This document shows positions 1-6,834 of a stretch of 19,486 nucleotides of DNA, one piece after another. The DNA comes from Microcaldota archaeon (GTDB lineage Archaea > Micrarchaeota > Micrarchaeia > Micrarchaeales > CABMGC01). The translations under genes and the position numbers were made by a program. Each line of letters begins with the position of its first letter. The first letter of the stretch is position 1. The DNA is taken from positions 1,300-20,785 of the forward strand of contig JAGWHN010000014.1 in assembly GCA_028866785.1 (NCBI GenBank), written 5' to 3'. Under the pieces are notes generated by a model. That model was not told the DNA's origin and searched no databases. It worked only from the letters and a program-made list of their open reading frames with translations.

Positions 1-227
1 CCGTAGATGTCAGCAAGCTTGCCCACTATCGGATTGAGCGCAACTCCGGAGACGAGATATAGGGAGAGAACAAGGCTGACGCTTGCCGCATTCACTCCGA
101 ATTGCTTTGCAATCGAAGGCAATGATGGTATGAGCATCGTCTCGATGTACATTACCATTATCACGAATGCCGCAAAAAGTATGAGTGATCTCGTAGCGTA
201 GCTTTTATCATAATGTTCTTCTTCCAC
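1..227 (-). CDS. MFS transporter, N-terminal part (cut by window edge)
   Basis: Reading the minus strand from a GTG at 227 gives about 75 residues that run off the window. After a short acidic cytoplasmic N-terminus (VEEEHYDKSY) comes a first hydrophobic helix, then IPSLPSIAKQFG, a second helix, and the start of the MFS loop motif (GKLADIYG). This pattern is typical of drug/H+ antiporters of the major facilitator superfamily, integral membrane proteins that exchange a substrate for protons. The GTG start has a good archaeal Shine-Dalgarno, GGTGA, five bases upstream. The gene begins 12 bases after the stop of the PadR regulator and is presumably co-transcribed with it. PadR-controlled efflux pumps are a known arrangement (LmrR type), so an efflux role is likely, but the substrate is unknown. 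Only the first two helices are visible. Confidence 0.85.
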   Translation of the reverse strand, partial: MEEEHYDKSYATRSLILFAAFVIMVMYIETMLIPSLPSIAKQFGVNAASVSLVLSLYLVSGVALNPIVGKLADIY

Positions 228-239
228 AATAGTCACCTT

Positions 240-545
240 TCACTTATTTTCTTCAAAAATGTCGCCGAAACATCTGCAGAAATAAGTCATGGCGTGCTTT
301 ACGCCCTTCTTACCTTTAGGGGTCAAGGAATATATTATTATCTTGCCTTTCTTCGAGCCACTTATCATCCCGTTTTCCTTGAGGTCCTTGAGCGCTGGAT
401 AGATCGTGCCAGCCTTTGGTTTCTCGCCCCTTCTTTTCTCGAGCTCCTTTGCGAGTTCCTCTCCATGCATGGGTTTTCTTGATAGGAGCCATAAGACTTG
501 GAATGAGAGCATGCCTCTCATGTCGCAGCCGTAATCATCATTCAT
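240..545 (-). CDS. PadR-family transcriptional regulator
   Basis: A protein of 101 residues from ATG 545, with a winged helix: MRGMLSFQVLWLLSRKPMHG (recognisable PadR N-terminus), then GTIYPALKDLKENGMI (recognition helix) and a wing before YSLTPKGK. The C-terminal helix is short, so it is the small PadR subfamily. Dimerisation and an effector pocket are expected from the family but cannot be read here. An in-frame ATG at 572 exists, but the TATA-like box at about 578-589 would place the transcription start near 555-560, downstream of it; ATG 545 has GTGA six bases upstream and is preferred. Cys7, Cys90 and Cys92 might sense metal or redox state (inference). It lies upstream of the MFS gene and divergent from a small Cys-X-Cys protein, with operator-like repeats between them, so it probably represses itself, the pump and the small gene. 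Confidence 0.9.
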   Translation of the reverse strand: MNDDYGCDMRGMLSFQVLWLLSRKPMHGEELAKELEKRRGEKPKAGTIYPALKDLKENGMISGSKKGKIIIYSLTPKGKKGVKHAMTYFCRCFGDIFEENK

Positions 546-553
546 GTTTTCAC

Positions 554-627
554 TGTTGCATATATAGGACATGCTATATATTTAAATATTTATCTTGGTT
601 CATATATGATGTCCTATATTCAGGACA
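554..627. promoter_or_regulatory. Divergent promoter with PadR operator-like inverted repeats
   Basis: The intergenic region holds a perfect 11-base inverted repeat, ATATAGGACAT at 562-572 and ATGTCCTATAT at 609-619, symmetric about the AT-rich box ATATTTAAATAT (578-589) and neighbouring bases. The right arm is also part of a self-contained palindrome TGTCCTATATTCAGGACA (610-627). The left arm sits in a weaker equivalent, TGTTGCATATATAGGACA (554-571). TGT...ACA half-sites of this kind resemble known PadR operators (ATGT-N8-ACAT). Each site falls about where transcription of its gene should begin if the central AT box serves both directions. Binding by the adjacent PadR protein is inference from position and symmetry. 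Confidence 0.7.
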
Positions 628-637
628 AGTGGTAGAA

Positions 638-787
638 ATGGAAAATTGTGGATGTGGCGTAAATGGAATGAGAAGCTTCCTCACAAAGGAAGAGAAGCTG
701 GAGATTCTAAAGGAGTATAAGAAGAATCTCGAAAGCGAGGCAAAGGGGGTAGCAGAAAGAATTAAGGAGCTGGAGAAGAATAACTAA
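638..787 (+). CDS. Small Cys-X-Cys coiled-coil protein (49 aa)
   Basis: The open frame is longer, but the credible start is ATG 638, after the operator. It gives 49 residues beginning MENCGCG, then FLTKEEKLEILKEYKKNLE and a charged helix ending ERIKELEKNN. Cys4 and Cys6 form a C-X-C motif that could bind metal or form a disulfide with a partner. The rest should be one long amphipathic helix, probably a coiled coil. I recall similar short proteins (Cys motif plus FLTKEEK helix) next to PadR genes in archaea, but no biochemical role is known to me. Divergent placement across the inverted repeats implies control by the PadR protein. A poly-T terminator follows at about 805. The translation signal is weak (GGTAG three bases upstream), so the transcript may have a short leader. 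Confidence 0.65.
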   Translation: MENCGCGVNGMRSFLTKEEKLEILKEYKKNLESEAKGVAERIKELEKNN

Positions 788-804
788 TCCTATGAATCCA
801 TTGG

Positions 805-832
805 TTTTTTTCCTTTTTTCTTTTTATTTTTT
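805..832 (+). terminator. Poly-T archaeal-type terminator
   Basis: Four T runs (805-811, 814-819, 821-825, 827-832) follow the small protein gene without a preceding hairpin, as expected for archaeal intrinsic termination. The last part (TTTTTATTTTTT) could also act as a TATA-like element for the flavin reductase gene whose ATG is at 854, about 26 bases downstream. Confidence 0.55.
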
Positions 833-853
833 CATCTTTAATTGAGTGTAGAT

Positions 854-1441
854 ATGGATCTTGAACGAATGAATGAAGCATCTAAGAAATTTGTCACAAA
901 TGTGGGACTGATAACGAGCAACGGATCCATAGGGGACAACATAATGTCCGCCGAGTGGACGCACCACATCTCATATTCGCCAGGGTACATCATGATTAAT
1001 TTGAGAAGCAGGAGCGCCAGCACACAAAATATTTTGGAGACAAAGGAGTTCGGGGTAAACATCGCTGGGGATTCGCAAAACGTGGTGACCAGCATAGCGG
1101 GCAGGGGAAGCGGAAGGGAATACAACAAGATTGCGGTGCTCAGGGAGTTGGGGGTGGAATTTTACAGGGCGAGCAAGATCAACGTGTTAATGGTGAAGGG
1201 AGCGGCAATGAATGTTGAGTGCATAGTGGTCAAGCAGGAAGTTATTGGGGACCACATTGCAATAGTGGGCGAGGTGGTAAACAGCTCCGCTGACGAGAGC
1301 GTTCATCCTCTGCTCTTTAATGGAGGCAAGTATTTCAGACTGGGCGAGCACATACCAAAGCCAGATGAAAGGAGGATGGCAGAGATAGATTTGCTTTATG
1401 AGAAAAATAGGAAAGCACCAAAACAGGAACAACCTATTTGA
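854..1441 (+). CDS. Flavin reductase-like FMN-binding protein
   Basis: A 195-residue protein matching the flavin reductase-like domain (split-barrel FMN-binding fold; flavoredoxin / HpaC-like relatives). Visible marks are the early GLITSNGSIGDNIMSAEWT segment, equivalent to the family's strand that contacts FMN phosphate, then ISYSPGYIMINLRSRSAST, and NILETKEFGVNIAG, the usual N-x-x-x-T-x-x-F-x-V-N motif. Family members bind FMN and either reduce free flavin with NAD(P)H or act as small electron carriers; the electron donor and acceptor are not evident here. I chose ATG 854 because an AT-rich box lies about 26 bases upstream (leaderless); a TTG at 842 would add four residues and has no ribosome-binding site. 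The gene ends with an 8-base convergent overlap with the tsaC-like gene. Confidence 0.85.
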   Translation: MDLERMNEASKKFVTNVGLITSNGSIGDNIMSAEWTHHISYSPGYIMINLRSRSASTQNILETKEFGVNIAGDSQNVVTSIAGRGSGREYNKIAVLRELGVEFYRASKINVLMVKGAAMNVECIVVKQEVIGDHIAIVGEVVNSSADESVHPLLFNGGKYFRLGEHIPKPDERRMAEIDLLYEKNRKAPKQEQPI

Positions 1442-2039
1442 TCGCCTCCCTTATCGACTCTATGCCTATTGCTCCTTCTCTAACTACCTCAATTGTGTCG
1501 GAACTTAGGTCAATGATTGTGGAGGGGGCCAAATACTTTGTCCTTCCTTGGTCAACAACAACTGAAACCTTATCAAGTATCTCGGCAGGGACCTCGCTTA
1601 TCTCCCTTGGATTTGGGCCTCCGGACAGATTTGCGGATGTAGCGATGATTGGACGATTGTAGCTCTTTAGGAGCGCAAGCGCAAAGTCGCTGTCCGGAAT
1701 CCTGATTCCGATTTTTCCCTCCTTTGATACAAACTTCAGCTCTGATTTTGCGCGGAGGATTATGGTGAGCGGCCCTGGAAGCAGTTTTGATGCCACAGCT
1801 TTGGCAATTGGCGTAAAATTCACAAGCTCTTCCGCAGCAGGAATGCTTGCGACCGCAATCGAGACAACCTTGTCAATCGGCCTTCTCTTTGCGGCAAAAA
1901 CTCTTTCAACCGCCCCGTCAATAGTTGCATCAGCACCCAGGCCATAGAGTGTGTCGGTTGGATAAACAATTAGCTCCCCTTTTGAAAGCGCGGAGAGGCA
2001 TTTGTTTAATGCTTCATCACCAGCCTCCAATCTTTCCAT
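1434..2039 (-). CDS. tsaC: Threonylcarbamoyl-AMP synthase (TsaC/Sua5/YrdC family)
   Basis: A 201-residue YrdC-domain protein. It should make threonylcarbamoyl-AMP from threonine, bicarbonate and ATP, the first step of t6A37 modification in ANN-decoding tRNAs. Signatures: YPTDTLYGLGADA (26-38), AKRRPIDK (50-57, the K-x-R substrate-binding motif), PGPLTIIL (88-95), TSAN (134-137), PSTIID (172-177). It is the short TsaC-like form; the extra C-terminal domain of Sua5, common in archaea, is absent. It starts 3 bases after the aspS stop, with a GGGGAG ribosome-binding sequence inside the last aspS codons, so it is the last gene of the gatC-gatA-gatB-aspS-tsaC operon. Because tRNA-Asn carries t6A, its place beside Asn-tRNA synthesis genes makes functional sense. 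Confidence 0.93.
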   Translation of the reverse strand: MERLEAGDEALNKCLSALSKGELIVYPTDTLYGLGADATIDGAVERVFAAKRRPIDKVVSIAVASIPAAEELVNFTPIAKAVASKLLPGPLTIILRAKSELKFVSKEGKIGIRIPDSDFALALLKSYNRPIIATSANLSGGPNPREISEVPAEILDKVSVVVDQGRTKYLAPSTIIDLSSDTIEVVREGAIGIESIREAIK

Positions 2040-2042
2040 TTC

Positions 2043-3821
2043 CTACTCCCCTTCAAACTCTATCCCAAAGTCCTCCTTTAGCCTCTTGGCGTCCACCTGC
2101 GAAGGCGAACCGTCAAGGAGAAGCTCTCCCTTCTTGTTCTTTGGAAATAGTATGAAATCCCTTATGTTGTGCTCTCGGGAGAGAAGCGCCACCAGCCTGT
2201 CAAGCCCAGGCGCTATTCCGCCGTGCGGAGGTGCGCCGTATGAGAGCGCCTCGAGCAGGAAGCCAAATGAGTTCTCGATTGTCTTGTCGCTCATCCCCAT
2301 TATGCGGAGTATCTTCCTTTGAAGCTCTGGGCTCGTGATTCGAATCGAGCCGCTTGCTATCTCAAATCCGTTTAGCACAAGGTCGTACTGCCTGCTCATC
2401 ACCTTTTCAGGGGCACTGTCAAGGAACTTTAGCGTCTCCGGCGTAGGCGCGGTGACAGGGTTGTGCGCCGGCTTTAGCTTCTTTGTTATCCAGTCGATCT
2501 CAAAGAGGGGCATCTCATCGATCCAGAGGAAATAGAACTCGGAGTTGTAGATCCCAATCTTGTCTGAGATTGTCTTCCTTAGCTTTCCAAGAACGTCAAG
2601 CAGTATCCATTCCGAAAGGTCGGCCCCGATTATTATAACGTCTCCCTCCTTTGGCGCAAGCTTCTTTAGCAGCCCCTTCTCGCTTGGCTTGAGCGAATCC
2701 GCAATGCTCTGAGGCTCCGACCTAAGCGACTTGTCCTTCACATAAAGCCATGTAAGGCCCTTTAGCCCAAGGCTCTTTGCCAGCTCGATTGTCTTAAGCA
2801 TGTAATTCTCGTTTATTGTCCCGTCCTTTGAGTAGTTTGCGCCGCTGAATGCGATTGCCTTGACCCTTCCCCCATTCTCTGAGACTCTCTTCAGTATGTT
2901 GTAGTTGCTCTTTGCCGCTTCCTCGGTTATATCGACAATTTTGTTCCCGTATCTAAGGTCGGGCTTGTCGTTCCCGTAGTTTTCCATTGCCTCCTTGAAT
3001 GGCATGTGCTCAAAGGGCGTCTTCAGCGGCTTGTTTAGCGCCTCCTTGAAGATCTTTTTTAGCATCCCTTCGATCAGGTCCTGGATGTATTTTTCGTCCT
3101 TGAATGCAACCTCGATATCCACCTGCGTGAACTCCGGCTGCCTGTCCTCTCTAGGGTCCTCGTCCCTGAAGCACTTTGCGATCTGGAAGTACCTCTCCAG
3201 CCCCGCAACCATGCAGATCTGCTTGTAGAACTGAGGGGACTGTGGAAGCGAGTAGAACTTTCCAGGAGTGACCCTTGATGGGACAAGGTATGTCCTTGCA
3301 CCGGTATCGTAGGTGTCTTTCACCAGAATTGGAGTCTCGAGCTCAAGGAAATCTTTTTCCCAGAAGTACTGCCGAATTATCTTTGTGACCTTGTCCTTGA
3401 ATATTATGTGCCTTAGCGCCTGCGGCCTTCTAAGGTCCAAGTACCTATACTTCATCCTTATTTCCTCATTTGCAAGGAATTTCTCCTTCTCCTCGATGAG
3501 CTCGAATGGTGGAATCTTCGATTCGTTGAAAACTTTTAGTGACGCGACTGCAACCTCGATTTTTCCTGTTGGGTTCTTTGGGTCAACGGTGTCGGTGTTT
3601 CTCTTTGCCACTTTGCCTGTGACCTCAATCACATACTCCTTCCCGAGCTTTGATGCCTCAGCGAGGTTCTTTCCCTCAAAAACTAGCTGCGTTGCGCCGT
3701 GCTTGTCTGCGATATCAATGAATAGCTTGCCCCCATGGTCCCTGATGTATCTGCACCATCCGCGGAGTGTCACCTCCTTGCCTACTTGCTGCTCGTTTAG
3801 CTCTGCGCAGTTTGCTTCCAT
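2043..3821 (-). CDS. aspS: Bacterial-type aspartyl-tRNA synthetase, likely non-discriminating
   Basis: A 592-residue class IIb synthetase that should charge tRNA-Asp, and probably tRNA-Asn, with aspartate. The N-terminal OB-fold anticodon domain contains GWCRYIRDHGGKLFID (21-36). Motif 2 is FRDEDPREDRQPEFTQ (218-233) and motif 3 lies at about 532-543 (PPHGGIAPGLDR). Between them, roughly 290-420, is the GAD insertion that marks the bacterial class; archaeal AspRS is usually near 430 residues without it. His29 in RDHGG matches the histidine linked to relaxed tRNA choice in bacterial non-discriminating enzymes, where discriminating ones have Leu. The flipping-loop motif usually STPEGAR reads TYDTGAR here, which is unusual. 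It follows gatB by 35 bases, with GTGA four bases before ATG. No AsnRS gene is seen nearby, supporting the indirect Asn pathway. Confidence 0.95.
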   Translation of the reverse strand: MEANCAELNEQQVGKEVTLRGWCRYIRDHGGKLFIDIADKHGATQLVFEGKNLAEASKLGKEYVIEVTGKVAKRNTDTVDPKNPTGKIEVAVASLKVFNESKIPPFELIEEKEKFLANEEIRMKYRYLDLRRPQALRHIIFKDKVTKIIRQYFWEKDFLELETPILVKDTYDTGARTYLVPSRVTPGKFYSLPQSPQFYKQICMVAGLERYFQIAKCFRDEDPREDRQPEFTQVDIEVAFKDEKYIQDLIEGMLKKIFKEALNKPLKTPFEHMPFKEAMENYGNDKPDLRYGNKIVDITEEAAKSNYNILKRVSENGGRVKAIAFSGANYSKDGTINENYMLKTIELAKSLGLKGLTWLYVKDKSLRSEPQSIADSLKPSEKGLLKKLAPKEGDVIIIGADLSEWILLDVLGKLRKTISDKIGIYNSEFYFLWIDEMPLFEIDWITKKLKPAHNPVTAPTPETLKFLDSAPEKVMSRQYDLVLNGFEIASGSIRITSPELQRKILRIMGMSDKTIENSFGFLLEALSYGAPPHGGIAPGLDRLVALLSREHNIRDFILFPKNKKGELLLDGSPSQVDAKRLKEDFGIEFEGE

Positions 3822-3856
3822 CTTGTCACGGCACTTATTAATCTGATTTACGTCTC

Positions 3857-5146
3857 TTAGCTTTTATATTCTTTCTCCAGAACTAGCCTTAGCCTCTCCG
3901 CAACCTCCCTTGGGTTTGCCTTTAGCTTCTTTGAAACCTCACCAACGAGGAAGTTGAGCGACTTGGGATTCTTCTCAAACTCCTTGAGGAGTTCGGCTCT
4001 AGACTTTAGGATTGATTTGATTTCAGCGTCTATCTTCTCGACACTGACATTTGAAATTTCAACTGCGACTCCCTTCTTTACCTGCTGGATTATGGGCTCA
4101 GTTATTTGGGTTCCGCCCTTTGCAAGTTCCATCAACTTTGCAAAATTCTCCGTTCCTATGTCCATGCTGCCGTATTTCTTTAGCGCTTCTATCGTGCCTA
4201 TTATTTTCTGCATCTCATACTTGCCCTTTGAGTCCTCAATTAGGTCTAGGGCCTGCCTGTCAAACTGGATCAGCTCAAGGATAGTCTTTGCCTTTGACTT
4301 GTACTTCCTTGCAAGTTCCCTTGAGATGCTTCCTGCGTAAATTGGCTTCTTTTCAAGCTTCATGTCGGTCTGGTATATTGTGAGATCAGGCTCAAAGATG
4401 AATCCGTACTCCTCGTCGCTTTCCTTTTCCCTTGAACTCTCTGTCTTGAGTGTGCTTTCGTTGTATGACCTTGTCTCGGCAACTATGACCTGCTTTTTCT
4501 TGACAAGCTCTTCCTGCCTTTTTATCTCATACCTTGCCGCGTCAACCAGATTCCTAAGTCCAGTGACATTCTTCACTTCCACCCTTTGGGATCCAATCGA
4601 TACGTTCAGGTCGACCTTTAGCTCCTTTTCGATGTCAACGCCAAGATAGTAAAGTATGCTCTTGAGCTCGTTTATGAACTCCCTCAGCTCTTCCTCGCTT
4701 TGTATGTCTGGCTCTGTTACTATCTCAAGCAGCGGCGTTCCGGACCTGTTGAAATCGATAAGCGTGTATCCATCTTCCCTTACAACCTTTGCAGGATCCT
4801 CCTCAAGCTGTATCCTCCTTATCCCGACCGTTTTGTTTTCAAGCTCTAGGTGTCCCTCAAAGCCAACCGCGTCATTTAGCTGAGTAATCTGGTAGGATTT
4901 TGGCAAATCCGGATAGAAGTAAACTTTTCTAACAAAAGAGGTCTGCTTGTTCGTCTTGCAGTGAAGAGCGTTTGCAACTTCAAGCGCGTACATCAGAGCA
5001 GACTTGTTGAGCATCGGCTTTGAGCCAGGGAATCCCATACATATCTCGCAGATTGAGGAATTTGGCTCATCGGCAGTAGTGCTGCACCCGCAAAATAGCT
5101 TTGACTTTGTGGGGAGTGCGACGTGAACTTCTAGTCCGATTTTCAT
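3857..5146 (-). CDS. gatB: Aspartyl/glutamyl-tRNA amidotransferase subunit B
   Basis: A 429-residue GatB, the subunit that binds misacylated tRNA and phosphorylates the acid side chain before amidation. The N-terminus MKIGLEVHVAL is typical, followed by a zinc-binding set Cys19-X-Cys21 ... Cys33-X2-Cys36. Further family marks are YFYPDLPKSYQITQ, IQLEEDPAK, DFNRSGTPLLEIVTEPD and the EVKN segment. The last roughly 130 residues form the helical cradle and the YqeY-like tail (FLVGEVSKKLKANPREVAERL) that contacts tRNA. It is somewhat shorter than the usual bacterial protein of about 475 residues, mostly in loops; the usual RSKEEAHDYRYFPEPDLP region is altered to end EEYGFIFEPDL. Its ATG overlaps the gatA stop (ATGA), indicating translational coupling. 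Confidence 0.96.
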   Translation of the reverse strand: MKIGLEVHVALPTKSKLFCGCSTTADEPNSSICEICMGFPGSKPMLNKSALMYALEVANALHCKTNKQTSFVRKVYFYPDLPKSYQITQLNDAVGFEGHLELENKTVGIRRIQLEEDPAKVVREDGYTLIDFNRSGTPLLEIVTEPDIQSEEELREFINELKSILYYLGVDIEKELKVDLNVSIGSQRVEVKNVTGLRNLVDAARYEIKRQEELVKKKQVIVAETRSYNESTLKTESSREKESDEEYGFIFEPDLTIYQTDMKLEKKPIYAGSISRELARKYKSKAKTILELIQFDRQALDLIEDSKGKYEMQKIIGTIEALKKYGSMDIGTENFAKLMELAKGGTQITEPIIQQVKKGVAVEISNVSVEKIDAEIKSILKSRAELLKEFEKNPKSLNFLVGEVSKKLKANPREVAERLRLVLEKEYKS

Positions 5147-6489
5147 ATGGATCCCAAATTGTACTTGAACTTGTACTCAAAGGATTTCTCCCAATCAGAG
5201 ACAAAGTCAAGAAGAGCATAGTCGTTGAAGTGGGAGGTGATGAGCTGAGTTCCTATTGGCATCCCGCCAACATAATCAGAAGGAAATGAGACATGAGGGA
5301 ATCCGGAGAGGTTTGGTGGAATCGTGAGTGCGTCCATCGCATAGTTCTGCAGTGGCGTAAGCTTCGCTGCGTCCTCTATCTTCGGCGCCATTATCGGCAT
5401 TGTCGGGCTTATTATGAAGCCGTCCTTCATCAGTTCTGAGAGTTTGTTTGTGAGTGCGGTCCTGAGCTTGAGCGCCTTAATGTAGTATTTGTCCTTCACG
5501 CTTGCGCTCCTTACAAATGTACCAAGAACAATCCTTCGTTTTGCTTCAAGACCAAAATTCTCCCTTGCGGTAGTGAAGAACTCATTGTACTTCTTCGTGA
5601 AATCGGAAACCTGTAGACCATATTTGTAGCCCACATACTTTGCAAGGTTTGTTGAGGCCTCGGCCATGGAGATTATGTAGTAGGCCTGTATCGCCTTGTC
5701 AATGAAGTCGACCTTTGCGTGCTCAACCTTGTATCCCTTGCCCTCAAGCTTTTCAAGAAGCTTCTCAAAGCTTGACTCGACCGTGGGATCCAGTCCCTTC
5801 ATGAGCTGATCTATAACCACAAGCTTCTTCTTTTTGGAGGAGGTGACCTTTTCATCAATGCAGGTGGTGTCATATTTGTCTTTTCCCTTCATGATGTCAA
5901 ACGTTTCCCTTACGTCCTCCGCACTTCTCGCCATTACGCCTATTTTGTCAAGCGAGTTTGCGTAGTCAATTAGCCCGTATCTTGAGATCAGGCCGTATGT
6001 TGGGGTGAAGCCGACAACGCCGCAAAATGAGGCGGGGTTTGAAATAGATCCGCCGGTTGATTCCGCTATCGCAACATGGTACTTCATCACCGAGGTCGCA
6101 ACCGCCGAACCGCTGCTTGATCCGCCCGCAACGTGCTTCTCGTTGAAGGGGTTTTTTGCCTGCACCTGGGTGTTGATCCCAAAGCTGCCAAATCCAAACT
6201 CGTCCATGGTGGCCTTTCCTATGAACCCGAAGCCCTCCTTCTCCATTCTTGAGACAGATGTTGCGCTAAAAGGCGGGATGTAACCCTTTAGCATTTTCGA
6301 GCCTGCGCTCGCCTCGAAGCCCTTTACGCAGATGTTGTCCTTCACGGTGAAGGGCATCCCCTTTGAGATCTTATCGTTCACGAGGGTGAGGAAATTGAGC
6401 TTTGAGTTTAGTTTTGTTAGGTCCGAGGTGAGCGTCTTGTAGTATTTGGCGTCCTTCTTCTTTTTGCTAAACTCGCTAATGCTACCCAT
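5143..6489 (-). CDS. gatA: Aspartyl/glutamyl-tRNA amidotransferase subunit A
   Basis: A 448-residue amidase-signature protein; it hydrolyses glutamine (or asparagine) and channels ammonia to GatB. The Ser-cisSer-Lys triad is present: Lys50 in PFTVKDNI, the serine cluster in GGSSSGSA (122-129) and nucleophile Ser148 in STGGS. The stretch after it, FCGVVGFTPTYG, is a strong family signature. Odd point: the normally very conserved GSDTGGSIRQPA reads AESTGGSISNPA here, so both the Asp and the Arg of that motif are replaced. The protein is a little shorter at the N-terminus than bacterial GatA (about 480), with a Lys-rich beginning. It starts 7 bases after the gatC stop, with GTGAT just upstream of the ATG, and overlaps gatB by 4 bases. 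Confidence 0.95.
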   Translation of the reverse strand: MGSISEFSKKKKDAKYYKTLTSDLTKLNSKLNFLTLVNDKISKGMPFTVKDNICVKGFEASAGSKMLKGYIPPFSATSVSRMEKEGFGFIGKATMDEFGFGSFGINTQVQAKNPFNEKHVAGGSSSGSAVATSVMKYHVAIAESTGGSISNPASFCGVVGFTPTYGLISRYGLIDYANSLDKIGVMARSAEDVRETFDIMKGKDKYDTTCIDEKVTSSKKKKLVVIDQLMKGLDPTVESSFEKLLEKLEGKGYKVEHAKVDFIDKAIQAYYIISMAEASTNLAKYVGYKYGLQVSDFTKKYNEFFTTARENFGLEAKRRIVLGTFVRSASVKDKYYIKALKLRTALTNKLSELMKDGFIISPTMPIMAPKIEDAAKLTPLQNYAMDALTIPPNLSGFPHVSFPSDYVGGMPIGTQLITSHFNDYALLDFVSDWEKSFEYKFKYNLGSI

Positions 6490-6496
6490 CTAATCA

Positions 6497-6769
6497 CTAC
6501 ACATCAGGGCCTATCACGTAGAACCTGTGCGTCCTTGTCCCCTTGAGGAGCGCATCGGGATTCTCGCACGCCTCCACCTTGTCATCCCTTAGCCTCTCTG
6601 GCACCTTGACTGGGTGGTAAGAGGGATCTAACTCATCGCATTTTACCTGTTCTATCGCATCAAAGTACCCTAAAATTGAGCCTATCTCCTTTTTTATTGA
6701 GGATTTTTCCTTATCGGTGAGACTAAGCCTACAGAGCTTTAGAAGCCTGTCAAACTCCCTATCTTCCAT
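6497..6769 (-). CDS. gatC: Aspartyl/glutamyl-tRNA amidotransferase subunit C
   Basis: A 90-residue GatC, the small subunit that wraps round GatA and helps it fold with GatB. The N-terminal helix (FDRLLKLCRLSLTDKEKSSI), the second helix (IGSILGYFDAIEQV) and the extended C-terminal half with DELDPSYHPV and LRDDKVEACENPDALL match the family closely in order and length (usually 90-100). The start is ATG 6769; an upstream ATG at 6773 is in another frame and stops after four codons. A GAGGTG sequence lies 11 bases before the start. It heads the operon gatC-gatA-gatB-aspS-tsaC. No amidotransferase of the GatDE (Gln) type is seen in the window, so in an archaeal cell this complex probably serves Asn-tRNA formation. 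Confidence 0.93.
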   Translation of the reverse strand: MEDREFDRLLKLCRLSLTDKEKSSIKKEIGSILGYFDAIEQVKCDELDPSYHPVKVPERLRDDKVEACENPDALLKGTRTHRFYVIGPDV

Positions 6770-6790
6770 GCATCTATTCCCACCTCGAAA

Positions 6791-6815
6791 CTTAAAAAGG
6801 AGTATTATAATAAAT
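6791..6815 (-). promoter_or_regulatory. Promoter region of the gatC operon
   Basis: On the minus strand two TATA-like boxes precede gatC: CCTTTTTAAG (6791-6800), centred about 26 bases before ATG 6769 and so compatible with a leaderless transcript, and ATTTATTATAAT (6804-6815), which would start transcription near 6784 and leave a short leader. No start site can be fixed by eye. Confidence 0.5.
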
Positions 6816-6834
6816 AGAGAGATTGGGGAAATGA

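Noticed and set aside
545..572. PadR start at ATG 572
   Set aside because: The TATA box position puts transcription start downstream of this codon, and the start overlaps the operator arm; ATG 545 fits better.
578..589. Palindrome ATATTTAAATAT as a separate operator
   Set aside because: More simply a TATA-type element usable in both directions; the GGACAT/ATGTCC dyads are the better operator candidates.
416..637. Upstream extension of the small C-X-C protein frame
   Set aside because: It would run through the PadR gene and across the operator/TATA region; only the part from ATG 638 looks like protein.
3313..3846. Plus-strand open frame (177 residues) opposite aspS
   Set aside because: Shadow of the AspRS N-terminal coding region; Ser/Phe-rich with no motif or ribosome-binding site.
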